Source of the DNA: Photobacterium angustum
Lineage (GTDB): Bacteria > Pseudomonadota > Gammaproteobacteria > Enterobacterales > Vibrionaceae
Direction of reading: 5' to 3'
Assembly: GCF_002954615.1 (NCBI RefSeq)
Contig: NZ_MSCJ01000001.1
Coordinates: forward strand, 558,001-622,000
DNA length: 64,000 nt
Made by a program: the position numbers and the translations under genes. Positions 49,847 to 58,360 of the stretch are shown here, in pieces. Within the stretch, counting starts at the first letter, position 1; the number at the start of each line of letters is the position of its first letter. The notes under the pieces are model-generated. The model worked only from the letters and a program-made list of their open reading frames with translations. It was not told the DNA's origin and ran no database searches.

Positions 49847-50860
49847 ATGAGCCTAACACTTTCTAATGTCATTCTTCATCAATTGACAAAAAACGACCAA
49901 GATGAACTAGAAATACATCTAAGAAATCAGACTCTTGAGAACGATGCATCGACTGAAGATCTCGTGGCTGAACTCCATCGCATTTACAGCAGTAAGGGGG
50001 CGAAAGGTTTTGCACTTTTTGCTCAAGACAGTGAGTTTTCTCATTGGCTGAAGCAATTCCGTCAAGGCGAATTAGATTTCTTAACGTTTTCAGACATGGC
50101 TGTTAAGCGTTTACAAACTGAGTTGGCTAAGTATCCTTTTGCTGAAGCGGGCACGGTTGTGATGGCGGAATACCAGTCATTAGCAACAGATTACCTGTTT
50201 ATTGGCATGTTACCGACGTGCCACAGTATGAAAGTGACTGAGCAATTAAGTATTAGCGCGACTGACTACCTTGATATCGCCAAAATGGATATTGTTGCGC
50301 GTATTGATTTGTCTTCATGGGAAACCGATCCTGAATCTAAGCGTTACTTAACGTTCGCGAAAGGGCGTGTGGGACGTAAAATTGCAGACTTTTTCTTAGA
50401 CTTTATGCAAGCGGATGTTGGTTTAGATGTGAAAGAACAAAACCAAGTGCTAATGCAAGCTGTGGAAGATTTCTGTGCTGATTCGCGTTTAGATAAAGAA
50501 GAAAAGCAGCAATACCGTAAGCAGGTTTATGATTACTGTAATAGCCAACTGCAAGCGGGTGATGAAGTCGCAGTGAAAGAGCTTGCAGGTGAATTACCGA
50601 CCTCAGACGACGGTACTAACTTCTATGAGTTCACTTCTAAGCAAGGTTATGAGCTAGAAGAAAGCTTTCCTGCTGATCGCACAGCAATGCGTAAACTCAC
50701 GAAATTTGTTGGTTCTGGCGGTGGTATGACGCTTAATTTCGACAGTATGTTGTTGGGTGAGCGTATTTTCTATGATGCAGAAACCGATACGTTAACCATT
50801 AAAGGCACACCGCCGAATTTAAAAGATCAGCTATTACGTCGTTTAAACTCGGATAATTAA
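49847..50860 (+). CDS. yejK: Nucleoid-associated protein YejK (NdpA)
   Basis: 337 residues, closely similar to E. coli YejK (335): EIHLRNQTLENDASTEDLVA near the N-terminus, TFAKGRVGRKIADFFLDFM in the middle, and GYELEESFPADR and GGGMTLNFDSMLLGERIF near the C-terminus. The family is found on the nucleoid; its exact role is not settled. It is divergent from yejL. Confidence 0.95.
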   Translation: MSLTLSNVILHQLTKNDQDELEIHLRNQTLENDASTEDLVAELHRIYSSKGAKGFALFAQDSEFSHWLKQFRQGELDFLTFSDMAVKRLQTELAKYPFAEAGTVVMAEYQSLATDYLFIGMLPTCHSMKVTEQLSISATDYLDIAKMDIVARIDLSSWETDPESKRYLTFAKGRVGRKIADFFLDFMQADVGLDVKEQNQVLMQAVEDFCADSRLDKEEKQQYRKQVYDYCNSQLQAGDEVAVKELAGELPTSDDGTNFYEFTSKQGYELEESFPADRTAMRKLTKFVGSGGGMTLNFDSMLLGERIFYDAETDTLTIKGTPPNLKDQLLRRLNSDN

Positions 50861-51185
50861 TCTTTATAAGCGATATCGGCCATACCATTCTATTTTTCGT
50901 TGAAAGTATGGCCGATGTTGAACAAGTTACTCTGCTCTCGACTTACTTATCGTAATACTCAAAGCCGCTTTTTAATTTCTTCTCAAGTTTGCCTTATTTT
51001 CTCTAGCTTCAATATTGCACGAAGTGTCAAAATTGTGGCGCTCAGTCTTATGTAACTCGCTCTATAAGCAAGTAATTTGGTGTAGATCCCTAAATCCAGA
51101 TAAATGTTAATTGTTTTCATTGATTGGTTTAAAAATTTGTAAAATTTAGCTATATTTTATTAATATTTTTATCAGGAGTTTATGG
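50861..51185. other. Intergenic region yejK - chemotaxis receptor
   Basis: 325 bases. A perfect 11-bp inverted repeat (50875-50885 with 50906-50916) follows yejK but has no U-tract. The rest is AT-rich and should hold the receptor's promoter; no consensus was confidently assigned. CAGGAG precedes the start at 51186. Confidence 0.6.
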
Positions 51186-53186
51186 ATGAAACTTACGATA
51201 TCAGGGAAGTTACAACTGAGTTTTGCGTTATTGGCATTGCTTTTTATCGTTTCTTCGGTACTTACCTACCGCAATATATCGACGGTTGAGCAATACGCAT
51301 CTTCTTTACTGACTTCTGATATACCGACTGTCGATACGAGCCGAGGTATACAGCAATCGGTACAGGCATCGCTATCTTCTATCCGTGCTTATATGTTACT
51401 GGGAGGAGATGATCAGCATAGCCAACAATTGAATGAGGATGTTCAAAAGACAATTGCCTCTATTGATGAGTCTTTACCAACGCTTCAAACGTTGATTTCA
51501 GCGCAAAAGTTCAACACCATTCAAGAACAATGGCAATCTGTTAAGACATCATTGAATCAATTACTTATTCTAAGCCATAGCCGTGAAAATTTACCAGCCC
51601 ATAACCTTTTCATTAATGAAGCGGCTCCCATTGCAGAGGTCGCATTGGATCAGATCCAAAGTTTGATTAATGAAGAATCCAGTAACCCGTTTGGCGGTGA
51701 GAGAAAAAGACTTTTTAAGGTTTATGCTGACAGCTATGTATCACTAGCAAATGCATTGGCTTCACTTCGCGATTTTTTGTTGTATGGGCAGCAAGAGTAC
51801 TTAGATAAGTATCGAGATTTAATTAAGTCACATAAAAAATCAGTGGCTGAAATTGATAAAAAGTTAGATCGGCTAACGGAAGAGCATGCATCCTTATGGG
51901 CGCTTTTTAAAGAGATGCAGCAACTTTACTTTCCTTTAGCAGAGAATGTGATAGCCCTTCGCCTCTCACCAGAATGGAATAAATCGAATCAACTCATGGC
52001 AAATGAGCTATTACCTTCAGCCGTTGCCCTTGAGCAAAGTTTAGAAACGGTAGTCCAAGCACAGCAACAGCGAGCAGATCAAAGCGGGCAAGGAATTAAT
52101 CAATCGATTCAAAGTGTGCTAACGACCATGTGTATTGCCATTGTATTAATTGTTAGTTCGGCTATCGCTATCTCAAAGTATATGGGAAATACGATTGGTC
52201 GCCGAATTTCATTGCTGTCTGAGAGAGCAAAGACGATTGCTTTTGGTGATGTATCTCAACCCCCTCTTAAGGTTGTTGGTAATGATGAACTGGCCGTTTT
52301 AACTGAATCAATAAATAGAATGAACGCTTCACTGGCAGAAATTGTTTCTGGTGTTACTGATAAAGCTCAACAAGTTGATGTAAACATGGAAGATTTGCTG
52401 ACTTCTGCACATGTCACATCATCGAATGTGGTGCACCAACAAGCGAGCATTGAGCAGATGGGAAGCCAATTAGAAGAAATCGCTTCTGCCACAGCCAATA
52501 CTTTAGAACAGGTTACGCTATCGGTACAAAAGTTGTCTGATTCCAAAGGAGAAATTGAGTTAGGGCGTGATGCACTTGAGCAAAATAAAATTACAATGGA
52601 AACCCTGCATAACAATATTGCTACGGCGAGCACTCAGGTAACGCGATTAAGTAAAGAAAGTGAAGCAATTGGTCGGGTGACGGAAGTGATTGAAGGCTTA
52701 GCTGAGCAGACAAATTTACTCGCACTGAATGCTGCTATTGAAGCTGCAAGAGCTGGAGATCAAGGCAGAGGTTTTGCTGTGGTAGCAGACGAAGTCCGAA
52801 TGTTAGCAACAAGAACAACCCAATCGACGACAGAGATTAACGATATTATTAATGCGATTCGACAATCTACACACGCTGTGGTTGAAGAAATTGATAGTAG
52901 CCAATCTCTTGCCGATCAAGGCGCTGAACATATTGAAAAAGCAGTGTCACGTTTACTCTCGACGACAACAAAAATTGGCCAATTAAATGGTCAAATGGAA
53001 GAGCTTGCCGCAGCCGCAGAGCAGCAATCACATGCAACAAATTCAATTACAGTGCTCATGGCAGATATTACTGATTCTGTAAATCAGGTATCCAATCATA
53101 GTCAAAGTGCAGCAGAAACTTCTTCTAAAGTAAAAGAACAAGTTACTGAACTTAATCATCAAATGGCAACATTTGTCACCCAATAA
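51186..53186 (+). CDS. Methyl-accepting chemotaxis protein
   Basis: 666-residue receptor. Membrane helix 1 is at about residues 10-27, a helical (four-helix-bundle-like) periplasmic sensor of about 280 residues follows, helix 2 is near 308-330, then HAMP (about 330-385) and a methyl-accepting coiled coil. The signalling tip has [20 protein letters not shown] and [13 protein letters not shown] near residue 506 onward. It signals to CheA/CheW to bias flagellar rotation. The ligand cannot be predicted, and no C-terminal CheR-docking pentapeptide is visible. Confidence 0.94.
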   Translation: MKLTISGKLQLSFALLALLFIVSSVLTYRNISTVEQYASSLLTSDIPTVDTSRGIQQSVQASLSSIRAYMLLGGDDQHSQQLNEDVQKTIASIDESLPTLQTLISAQKFNTIQEQWQSVKTSLNQLLILSHSRENLPAHNLFINEAAPIAEVALDQIQSLINEESSNPFGGERKRLFKVYADSYVSLANALASLRDFLLYGQQEYLDKYRDLIKSHKKSVAEIDKKLDRLTEEHASLWALFKEMQQLYFPLAENVIALRLSPEWNKSNQLMANELLPSAVALEQSLETVVQAQQQRADQSGQGINQSIQSVLTTMCIAIVLIVSSAIAISKYMGNTIGRRISLLSERAKTIAFGDVSQPPLKVVGNDELAVLTESINRMNASLAEIVSGVTDKAQQVDVNMEDLLTSAHVTSSNVVHQQASIEQMGSQLEEIASATANTLEQVTLSVQKLSDSKGEIELGRDALEQNKITMETLHNNIATASTQVTRLSKESEAIGRVTEVIEGLAEQTNLLALNAAIEAARAGDQGRGFAVVADEVRMLATRTTQSTTEINDIINAIRQSTHAVVEEIDSSQSLADQGAEHIEKAVSRLLSTTTKIGQLNGQMEELAAAAEQQSHATNSITVLMADITDSVNQVSNHSQSAAETSSKVKEQVTELNHQMATFVTQ

Positions 53187-53209
53187 GTCGCTGATTATGA
53201 TAACTGATT

Positions 53210-53250
53210 TAACAAGACTATCTTTATGATGGTCTTGTTAGTTCTTTTTT
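53210..53250 (+). terminator. Terminator after the chemotaxis receptor
   Basis: TAACAAGAC (53210-53218) pairs with GTCTTGTTA (53232-53240), followed by GTTCTTTTTT. The stop codon of the convergent HAD gene lies inside the right arm. Confidence 0.88.
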
Positions 53251-53849
53251 ACTGATTGAAATTGAAAAAGTAAATCGCTTAGCTCATTTAAAGCCAATGA
53301 CGCTGCATCACTAAACGTTAACGCCTTACCATGATGGACTAAGCAAGACGGCATCTTAGCGTTATAAGCAGCTTGTAAGTCATAAAAATAATCACCAACG
53401 TAAAGTATTTCATTACTCATCAGCCCCCAATCCTTTGCTAGTGACTCTAAAGAGGATGGATTGGGTTTCGGTGGGAAACATTCGCGGGTTATTACACGGC
53501 CAACACTGATTTGGTTCTGTGTGAGTTTTTTGTGGGTTGCTGCCAAGCAGTTTCTGGTTATGATTGCTGTTTTAATCTCATTTTCTTGCAAATACATCAG
53601 TAGTTCATGGCAGCCCATCATGGGGAAAGAGCTTTCTGCATCAGAAAGTTCATGTTCAAAAACAATATTATTGGCATGCGTTTTTTCATTAGCGTTAAGT
53701 GTTTCAATATAACTTAATAAATCGATATCTTGGGGACAGCCTAGTTGTTGGCGTAACTGAGAAAAGTTTATGTTTGAAGTAACCAAAGTGTTATCTAAAT
53801 CAAAAATAACGGCTTTGATTGTTTTTAAATCGAGAGAAAATGGAATCAT
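53238..53849 (-). CDS. HAD-family hydrolase (phosphoglycolate-phosphatase-like)
   Basis: 203 residues from the ATG at 53849, selected because GAGGAT stands just upstream; the frame continues further but has no ribosome site. HAD motifs: DLDNTLV (D17 nucleophile, D19), an ITRN motif II, a lysine in a PPKPNP segment, and GDYFYDLQAA for motif IV. It is a small cytoplasmic phosphatase of the Gph/YniC type, substrate unknown. It is convergent with the chemotaxis receptor. Confidence 0.87.
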   Translation of the reverse strand: MIPFSLDLKTIKAVIFDLDNTLVTSNINFSQLRQQLGCPQDIDLLSYIETLNANEKTHANNIVFEHELSDAESSFPMMGCHELLMYLQENEIKTAIITRNCLAATHKKLTQNQISVGRVITRECFPPKPNPSSLESLAKDWGLMSNEILYVGDYFYDLQAAYNAKMPSCLVHHGKALTFSDAASLALNELSDLLFQFQSVKKN

Positions 53850-54152
53850 AAAATCCTCAACAATATTGATTAGCAACAAAGGTAATAAATGATTAAGAGT
53901 TATTACTTTAAGCGATGTACTTTTCCCGTCAACACACATAAAAATTGAAGTATAAATCTAGTTTAAGTATCTATTAAACTGGATAGAAGGTGATTTTTAC
54001 ATTTGGTTCTTTTTTTGAACAATGTATTAAAGTATGTCTTTTAATCAATATTTTGGGTTGTATTTCGATATTTGCTCATAAATTTACGATTTCTTTGAAA
54101 AATTGATCTTTATCATTGGATCTTTAAAGTCTCGGTGGATAATAACACCACT
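53850..54152. other. Divergent promoter region HAD / YgbA-like gene
   Basis: About 300 AT-rich bases between divergent genes. They hold an FNR/DNR-like palindrome and -10-like element (separate entry); nothing else was recognised. Confidence 0.5.
54103..54116 (+). promoter_or_regulatory. FNR/DNR-type box upstream of the YgbA-like gene
   Basis: TTGAT-CTTT-ATCAT matches the FNR consensus TTGAT-N4-ATCAA in nine of ten positions. A GATAAT hexamer at 54138-54143 lies 21 nt downstream, the spacing expected for class II activation, which would place the transcript start almost at the ATG at 54153. Confidence 0.5.
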
Positions 54153-54521
54153 ATGATAGTTCAAAACAATCATTCAGTTCGTTCGCAACGTGAACTGAAC
54201 GCAGTGAAAGCGATGATTCGCCTATATTGTAAAACGTTGCACCGTGGGGCAATTATTTGTCCTGAATGTGAAAGTCTTATCGAGTATGTTGAGGAGCGCG
54301 TAACAGGTTGTCGACTGGGTGATGATAAGCCAAGTTGTACGCATTGTATTGGGCATTGCTATCAATCTGCCAAACGATTACAAATGATCCATGTGTTACG
54401 TTGGACATTTCCACGTTACTTATGGCGTCATCCAATTAGGGCTATACAATTTAAATTAGACAATTTACATAGTGCCCAAATATCAGCAAGCAAAACAGAG
54501 ATCTTGACAAAAACGGGCTAA
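54153..54521 (+). CDS. Nitrous-oxide-stimulated promoter family protein (YgbA-like)
   Basis: Cysteine-rich protein of 122 residues from ATG 54153 (128 from an in-frame GTG at 54135). Features: RELNAVKAMIRLYCKTLH, IICPECESLIEYVEERVTGC, and KPSCTHCIGHCY with closely spaced cysteines, then a basic WRHPIRAI tail. This matches the YgbA family, which is nitric-oxide induced through NsrR in E. coli. The FNR-like site upstream hints at control by low oxygen or NO. A metal- or cluster-binding role is inferred from the cysteines. The start codon is uncertain. Confidence 0.83.
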   Translation: MIVQNNHSVRSQRELNAVKAMIRLYCKTLHRGAIICPECESLIEYVEERVTGCRLGDDKPSCTHCIGHCYQSAKRLQMIHVLRWTFPRYLWRHPIRAIQFKLDNLHSAQISASKTEILTKTG

Positions 54522-54698
54522 TCCAGGAACGGTTTAGCATAAAGTATGAACAGATGTATTTTGATCTAACCAGTGGATTATGTAGAACTCTAAAGTAGAC
54601 ATACAACTTCAGAGTTCTCTTAGTATCAAATGGTATTGAACTAAGAATAATCCACCGTCTTACCAATATTATTACTGCTGATTAAAGTCAGGTGCCCC

Positions 54699-55802
54699 TT
54701 AATTATAAGAAGCATAATATTCCAATATCTTAGTTACTTCTGAGATCCTTCTCTTAATGCTTTTTTTCGATACTCGCTCATGCTTGGTATGATCGCCATC
54801 GCCATAAGGGCCAAAGCCATCAAGAGTAGGTACGCCCATTCCCGCAATAATATTAGCATCACTGACACCTCCTCGTTTTTCAGTTTTTAACGGGATACCA
54901 ATAATGCTCGAGAGCTTATCAATTAATGCTGCTTGATCTGAGGTCGGTACCATAACATCTCTCTGTAACCCGCCATCAATAAATAGGGTAATGCCATCTT
55001 TTTTATAGTGATTAACGAGTTTAGGAATAACATCAATAATTCGTTTTTGCTCATTAAGACTCGTAAAACGAGCTTCTACGGTGAGAGTTGCGTGTGGTGA
55101 TATTGTATTAGCACCAATACCACCATTTATTTTTCCGACATTGATTGTTGTTCCATTTTCAAGATTGGTTTGTTCGGCTAACTGAATAAGAAGTTTTGCT
55201 GCGACTAAATTGGCATCCTCACCATCGCAAAAATGGTTACCAGCATGTGCTGCTTTACCCTCAATATTAATGCTGTAGGTAGCAATACCTTTACGTGCTG
55301 TTACTACTTCATGGTTTTTTCCGGCTGCTTCAAAATCAATACAAGCACTGTAATTCGGCGCAATAGTTCGAAGTAGAGACTTACTGTCATCACTTCCTGT
55401 TTCTTCATCACTGACGAGTAAGACATCTATATTTTGAACTTGCCCCAGTGTTTCGTAGATATTACGTAGTGCCATTAAAGCAACAAAATTCCCACCTTTC
55501 ATATCACATGCACCTGGTCCGTATAGCCACTCTTTATCCTCACTGACTTCTTCAAACGTATTTGGTGGAAATACGGTATCAAGATGACCAAGGAGAAGAA
55601 GGGTTGGGGATTGATCTTCATGTGAAGAGGTAAAGAGCAGATGATTACCTATTTCTGAACGCTGAAAACACTGAAGGTCCATATCCAGCTCTTTTAGCCA
55701 ACCGGCCATCAATTGACCATACTCATCGACCCCTTTTTTGTTTTTGGTCCAAGAGTTTTTTTTCATCATTGTCTTAAGAATTAAATAATCATCGTATTTC
55801 AT
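54699..55802 (-). CDS. M20 metallopeptidase, carboxypeptidase-G2-like (copy A)
   Basis: 367 residues from the ATG at 55802 (GGAG 7 nt upstream; an in-frame GTG lies 12 nt before). Zinc-ligand and catalytic motifs of M20A are complete: GHLDTVFP, GPGACDMKGG, SDEETGSDDS with the catalytic/bridging Glu pair, FEAAGKNHE and a C-terminal HTKHE. Family members (CPG2, glutamate carboxypeptidase) remove C-terminal glutamate from peptides or folates. There is no signal peptide, so it is probably cytoplasmic. It is divergent from the ATP-grasp operon, sharing about 140 bases of promoter region. It has the same architecture as the second M20 gene at 61086. Confidence 0.9.
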   Translation of the reverse strand: MKYDDYLILKTMMKKNSWTKNKKGVDEYGQLMAGWLKELDMDLQCFQRSEIGNHLLFTSSHEDQSPTLLLLGHLDTVFPPNTFEEVSEDKEWLYGPGACDMKGGNFVALMALRNIYETLGQVQNIDVLLVSDEETGSDDSKSLLRTIAPNYSACIDFEAAGKNHEVVTARKGIATYSINIEGKAAHAGNHFCDGEDANLVAAKLLIQLAEQTNLENGTTINVGKINGGIGANTISPHATLTVEARFTSLNEQKRIIDVIPKLVNHYKKDGITLFIDGGLQRDVMVPTSDQAALIDKLSSIIGIPLKTEKRGGVSDANIIAGMGVPTLDGFGPYGDGDHTKHERVSKKSIKRRISEVTKILEYYASYN

Positions 55803-55940
55803 AGCTAACTCCACATAAATGTAACTTTAATATGATACTAATTTGATATTAATTATTGCATTTTGACAAGTTCATATGAAACCATGTTTACATGGGTTGG
55901 TGAGTTGTATGTTTATGGCATATTTATAGTAGGAGTTAAA

Positions 55941-56915
55941 ATGGAACGTCGTATTGGATTATGGATGTATCAAAACGGTGGTGGTGAGCAGATACAGAAG
56001 CAATTAGTCTCTAAGTTAAATGAACGAGATATCAGCGTTGTTACCAACCTTGATCTTGGTAATGCGGTTGCTCATGACGGCAGTATTTTCTGTAACGATC
56101 AGGATATGGGCTCGTTAGATCTGTATTTTTCATATAATGCAGGTCAGCAAACACCTTATCAAACGTATCTGTATCAAACGCTTAGCACTATTATTCCGAC
56201 TATTAATAACTATGAAGCATTTGAATTAACAGAAGATAAATTTAAAACCGCTCAATTATTAAAAAGGCATGGCATTAATACGCCAGACTATGTTGTTTGC
56301 AATAAAAAAAATATAGATAACTTAAAAAAGCATTTCCACTTTTGGCAAGGGCAAGCCATTTGTAAACCAATCAATGGCTGGGGAGGTAACGGGATCATCA
56401 AACTCGAAAGTGAGCGTGATCTTGACTTAATTTATCCTTACATCGTGAATCAAGCATCACCTCAGCTATACCTAGAGCGTATCATAGAAAATGATTTCAC
56501 TGATTACCGTGTTGATATTGTCGATGATCAGTTTATTGCTTGTTATGGCAGAAAGGCTGCAGAGGGTAGTTGGAAAACTAACATCACAAGCGGTGGAAAT
56601 GTCATACAACGAGAAGCTCCGCCAGAGGTAATTGAACTCGCCCTTAAAGCGGCACGCATTACAGGGTTAGAAATTGCGGGCGTTGATATTATTTATGATA
56701 TCGAGCATCAAAAGTATGTTGTGCTTGAAGTTAACGGCATTCCCGCTTTTGCAACACCAGATCAAGAAAAAATGGGCATTAATTTTAACGCTAAGAAAAT
56801 TCAATGCATCACTGATCTTATAGATAGAAAAACAAGAAAACAGAGCCATCGCTCAAACATTACATCCAATCATTCAAACGTTGCTTCTGATATTAACTAC
56901 ACTGATTTCGCATAA
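55941..56915 (+). CDS. ATP-grasp ligase (RimK-like)
   Basis: 324 residues from the ATG at 55941, with AGGAG 6 nt ahead. The ATP-grasp fold shows an N-terminal pre-ATP domain, the ATP-binding lysine in ICKPINGWGGNG (about 140-151), LERIIENDFTDYRVDI, GSWKTNITSGG (209-219) and the metal-binding D249 plus E263-V-N265 (LEVNGIPAF). This resembles RimK/MptN-type amino-acid ligases, which form an amide bond through an acyl phosphate. The substrate is unknown. It is the first gene of a three-gene operon with a second ATP-grasp protein and an M14 carboxypeptidase. Confidence 0.87.
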   Translation: MERRIGLWMYQNGGGEQIQKQLVSKLNERDISVVTNLDLGNAVAHDGSIFCNDQDMGSLDLYFSYNAGQQTPYQTYLYQTLSTIIPTINNYEAFELTEDKFKTAQLLKRHGINTPDYVVCNKKNIDNLKKHFHFWQGQAICKPINGWGGNGIIKLESERDLDLIYPYIVNQASPQLYLERIIENDFTDYRVDIVDDQFIACYGRKAAEGSWKTNITSGGNVIQREAPPEVIELALKAARITGLEIAGVDIIYDIEHQKYVVLEVNGIPAFATPDQEKMGINFNAKKIQCITDLIDRKTRKQSHRSNITSNHSNVASDINYTDFA

Positions 56916-56929
56916 TTTAAGGAGGAAAT

Positions 56930-58360
56930 ATGCAAAACGGTAATACCACTTCTCGACCAAAACTTGGCTTACTTTATTTAGATCATGTCTTACGTTTCTT
57001 TGATCGTTCGAATTTCAAAGGTTGGCCGGATAAGATTGAGCAAGTGACGTATCATTGGGCTAATGATAAGCAGCGCTTTATCAATGAAGTGAAAAGAAAA
57101 AAAATTGATGTACTGATTGGTAACATTCCAGCTACTGCTTACGAAACATTTCGTGATATCTCAAGAGCACTTCCTAATGTGAAGTTTATTCCGTCTTTGG
57201 ATGCACAGTTTTGTAATAAATCGAAAGAAAACGTCACTCATTTTTGCCATAAGTATCAATTACCTATCCCTAAAACAAAGATATTTTATAATGTGGAAGA
57301 AGCACTTGATTATATCAATGAGACAAGTTACCCGAAAATTATTAAACGTTCTTATGGGCCCTCAAACTACGGTGGGTATTTTGTCCACAAAGTGGATAGT
57401 GCTGATGAGGCAGTAAAGCTATTTTCTGAACGTCGTTATTTTCCGGCTTATATACAAGATTTTGTTCCAATGAAAGCGGACATTCGTGTGATGTTGATTG
57501 GGCATAAACCTGTTTGTGCTTTTTGGCGTAGGCCGCCAGAAGGTGAGTGGCTAACCAATACTAGCCAAGGTGGCAGTATGGATTATCAAGCCATTCCAGA
57601 GAAAGTGTTGGAAGTCGCAATTAAAGCATCTAAAGCTGCGAAAGCTGAATATTGGGCATGTGATATTGCAGTGAGTCACAACGATGAATACAGCATTTTA
57701 GAATGTGCGACGGCGTTTGCTGCTTTTCCTTATATTCGTGATTGGATTGGACAGTATTTAATGTGGCAGCTGGCGCCTGAGATGTTTAAAAAACCTTACT
57801 TCCCTCATAAGAACTGGGAAGAGCTAGGAAAAATTGATTCTTCGCTATTGAGAACGATGCGTAATATCTCATTTGGACAAGCATCATTTTCAACGGATAC
57901 AGGTGAATTAAATCCTAAAGATAAGTTATATGCGCTAGAAAACATCCAAGATGACTTAAATGAAGAGTGGCCAAGTGAAGTCTGGAACTTACAAGGTCTA
58001 CATAGTGGTGATAACGGACTGAATCAGTTTTTAGCGAAGTTTTTAGAACCGAAAGCGCAAACGGAATTAGAGAAGACACTAGATTTAGGTGTCGAGCAAG
58101 CGCAATACCCAACAGCAGCTATTGATTCAGATAAGACAGAGGATGCGCTTAATCAGCAACAGATAATCGCGTTTTTTACCTCAGTTAAAGGTATAGGAGT
58201 AAATCTTGCTAACAATGTTGTTGAGCGTTTTGGTGTAGCTGGAACTTTGGATGTATTGAATAATCACCCTTCACGATTACTTGAAGTTAGTAATTTAAAG
58301 CAGAAAAAACTCAATGCAATTATTGCAGCTTGGAATACTCAGCCGAGTGAGGTTGAGTAA
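56930..58360 (+). CDS. Second ATP-grasp protein with C-terminal helix-hairpin-helix tail
   Basis: 476 residues, 14 nt after the first ATP-grasp gene with GGAGG upstream. ATP-grasp landmarks: YPKIIKRSYGPSNYGGYF (134-151), DIRVM near 184-188, WLTNTSQGG (207-215) and D245. The expected E-x-N metal motif is E258-C-A260 instead, so one ligand is missing. Residues of about 410-470 form a RecD/UvrC-like helix-hairpin-helix segment (SVKGIGVNLANNVVERFG). The combination is unusual. It may be a ligase with a changed metal site, a non-catalytic partner, or a protein/nucleic-acid-bound enzyme. The stop overlaps the next start. Confidence 0.78.
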   Translation: MQNGNTTSRPKLGLLYLDHVLRFFDRSNFKGWPDKIEQVTYHWANDKQRFINEVKRKKIDVLIGNIPATAYETFRDISRALPNVKFIPSLDAQFCNKSKENVTHFCHKYQLPIPKTKIFYNVEEALDYINETSYPKIIKRSYGPSNYGGYFVHKVDSADEAVKLFSERRYFPAYIQDFVPMKADIRVMLIGHKPVCAFWRRPPEGEWLTNTSQGGSMDYQAIPEKVLEVAIKASKAAKAEYWACDIAVSHNDEYSILECATAFAAFPYIRDWIGQYLMWQLAPEMFKKPYFPHKNWEELGKIDSSLLRTMRNISFGQASFSTDTGELNPKDKLYALENIQDDLNEEWPSEVWNLQGLHSGDNGLNQFLAKFLEPKAQTELEKTLDLGVEQAQYPTAAIDSDKTEDALNQQQIIAFFTSVKGIGVNLANNVVERFGVAGTLDVLNNHPSRLLEVSNLKQKKLNAIIAAWNTQPSEVE

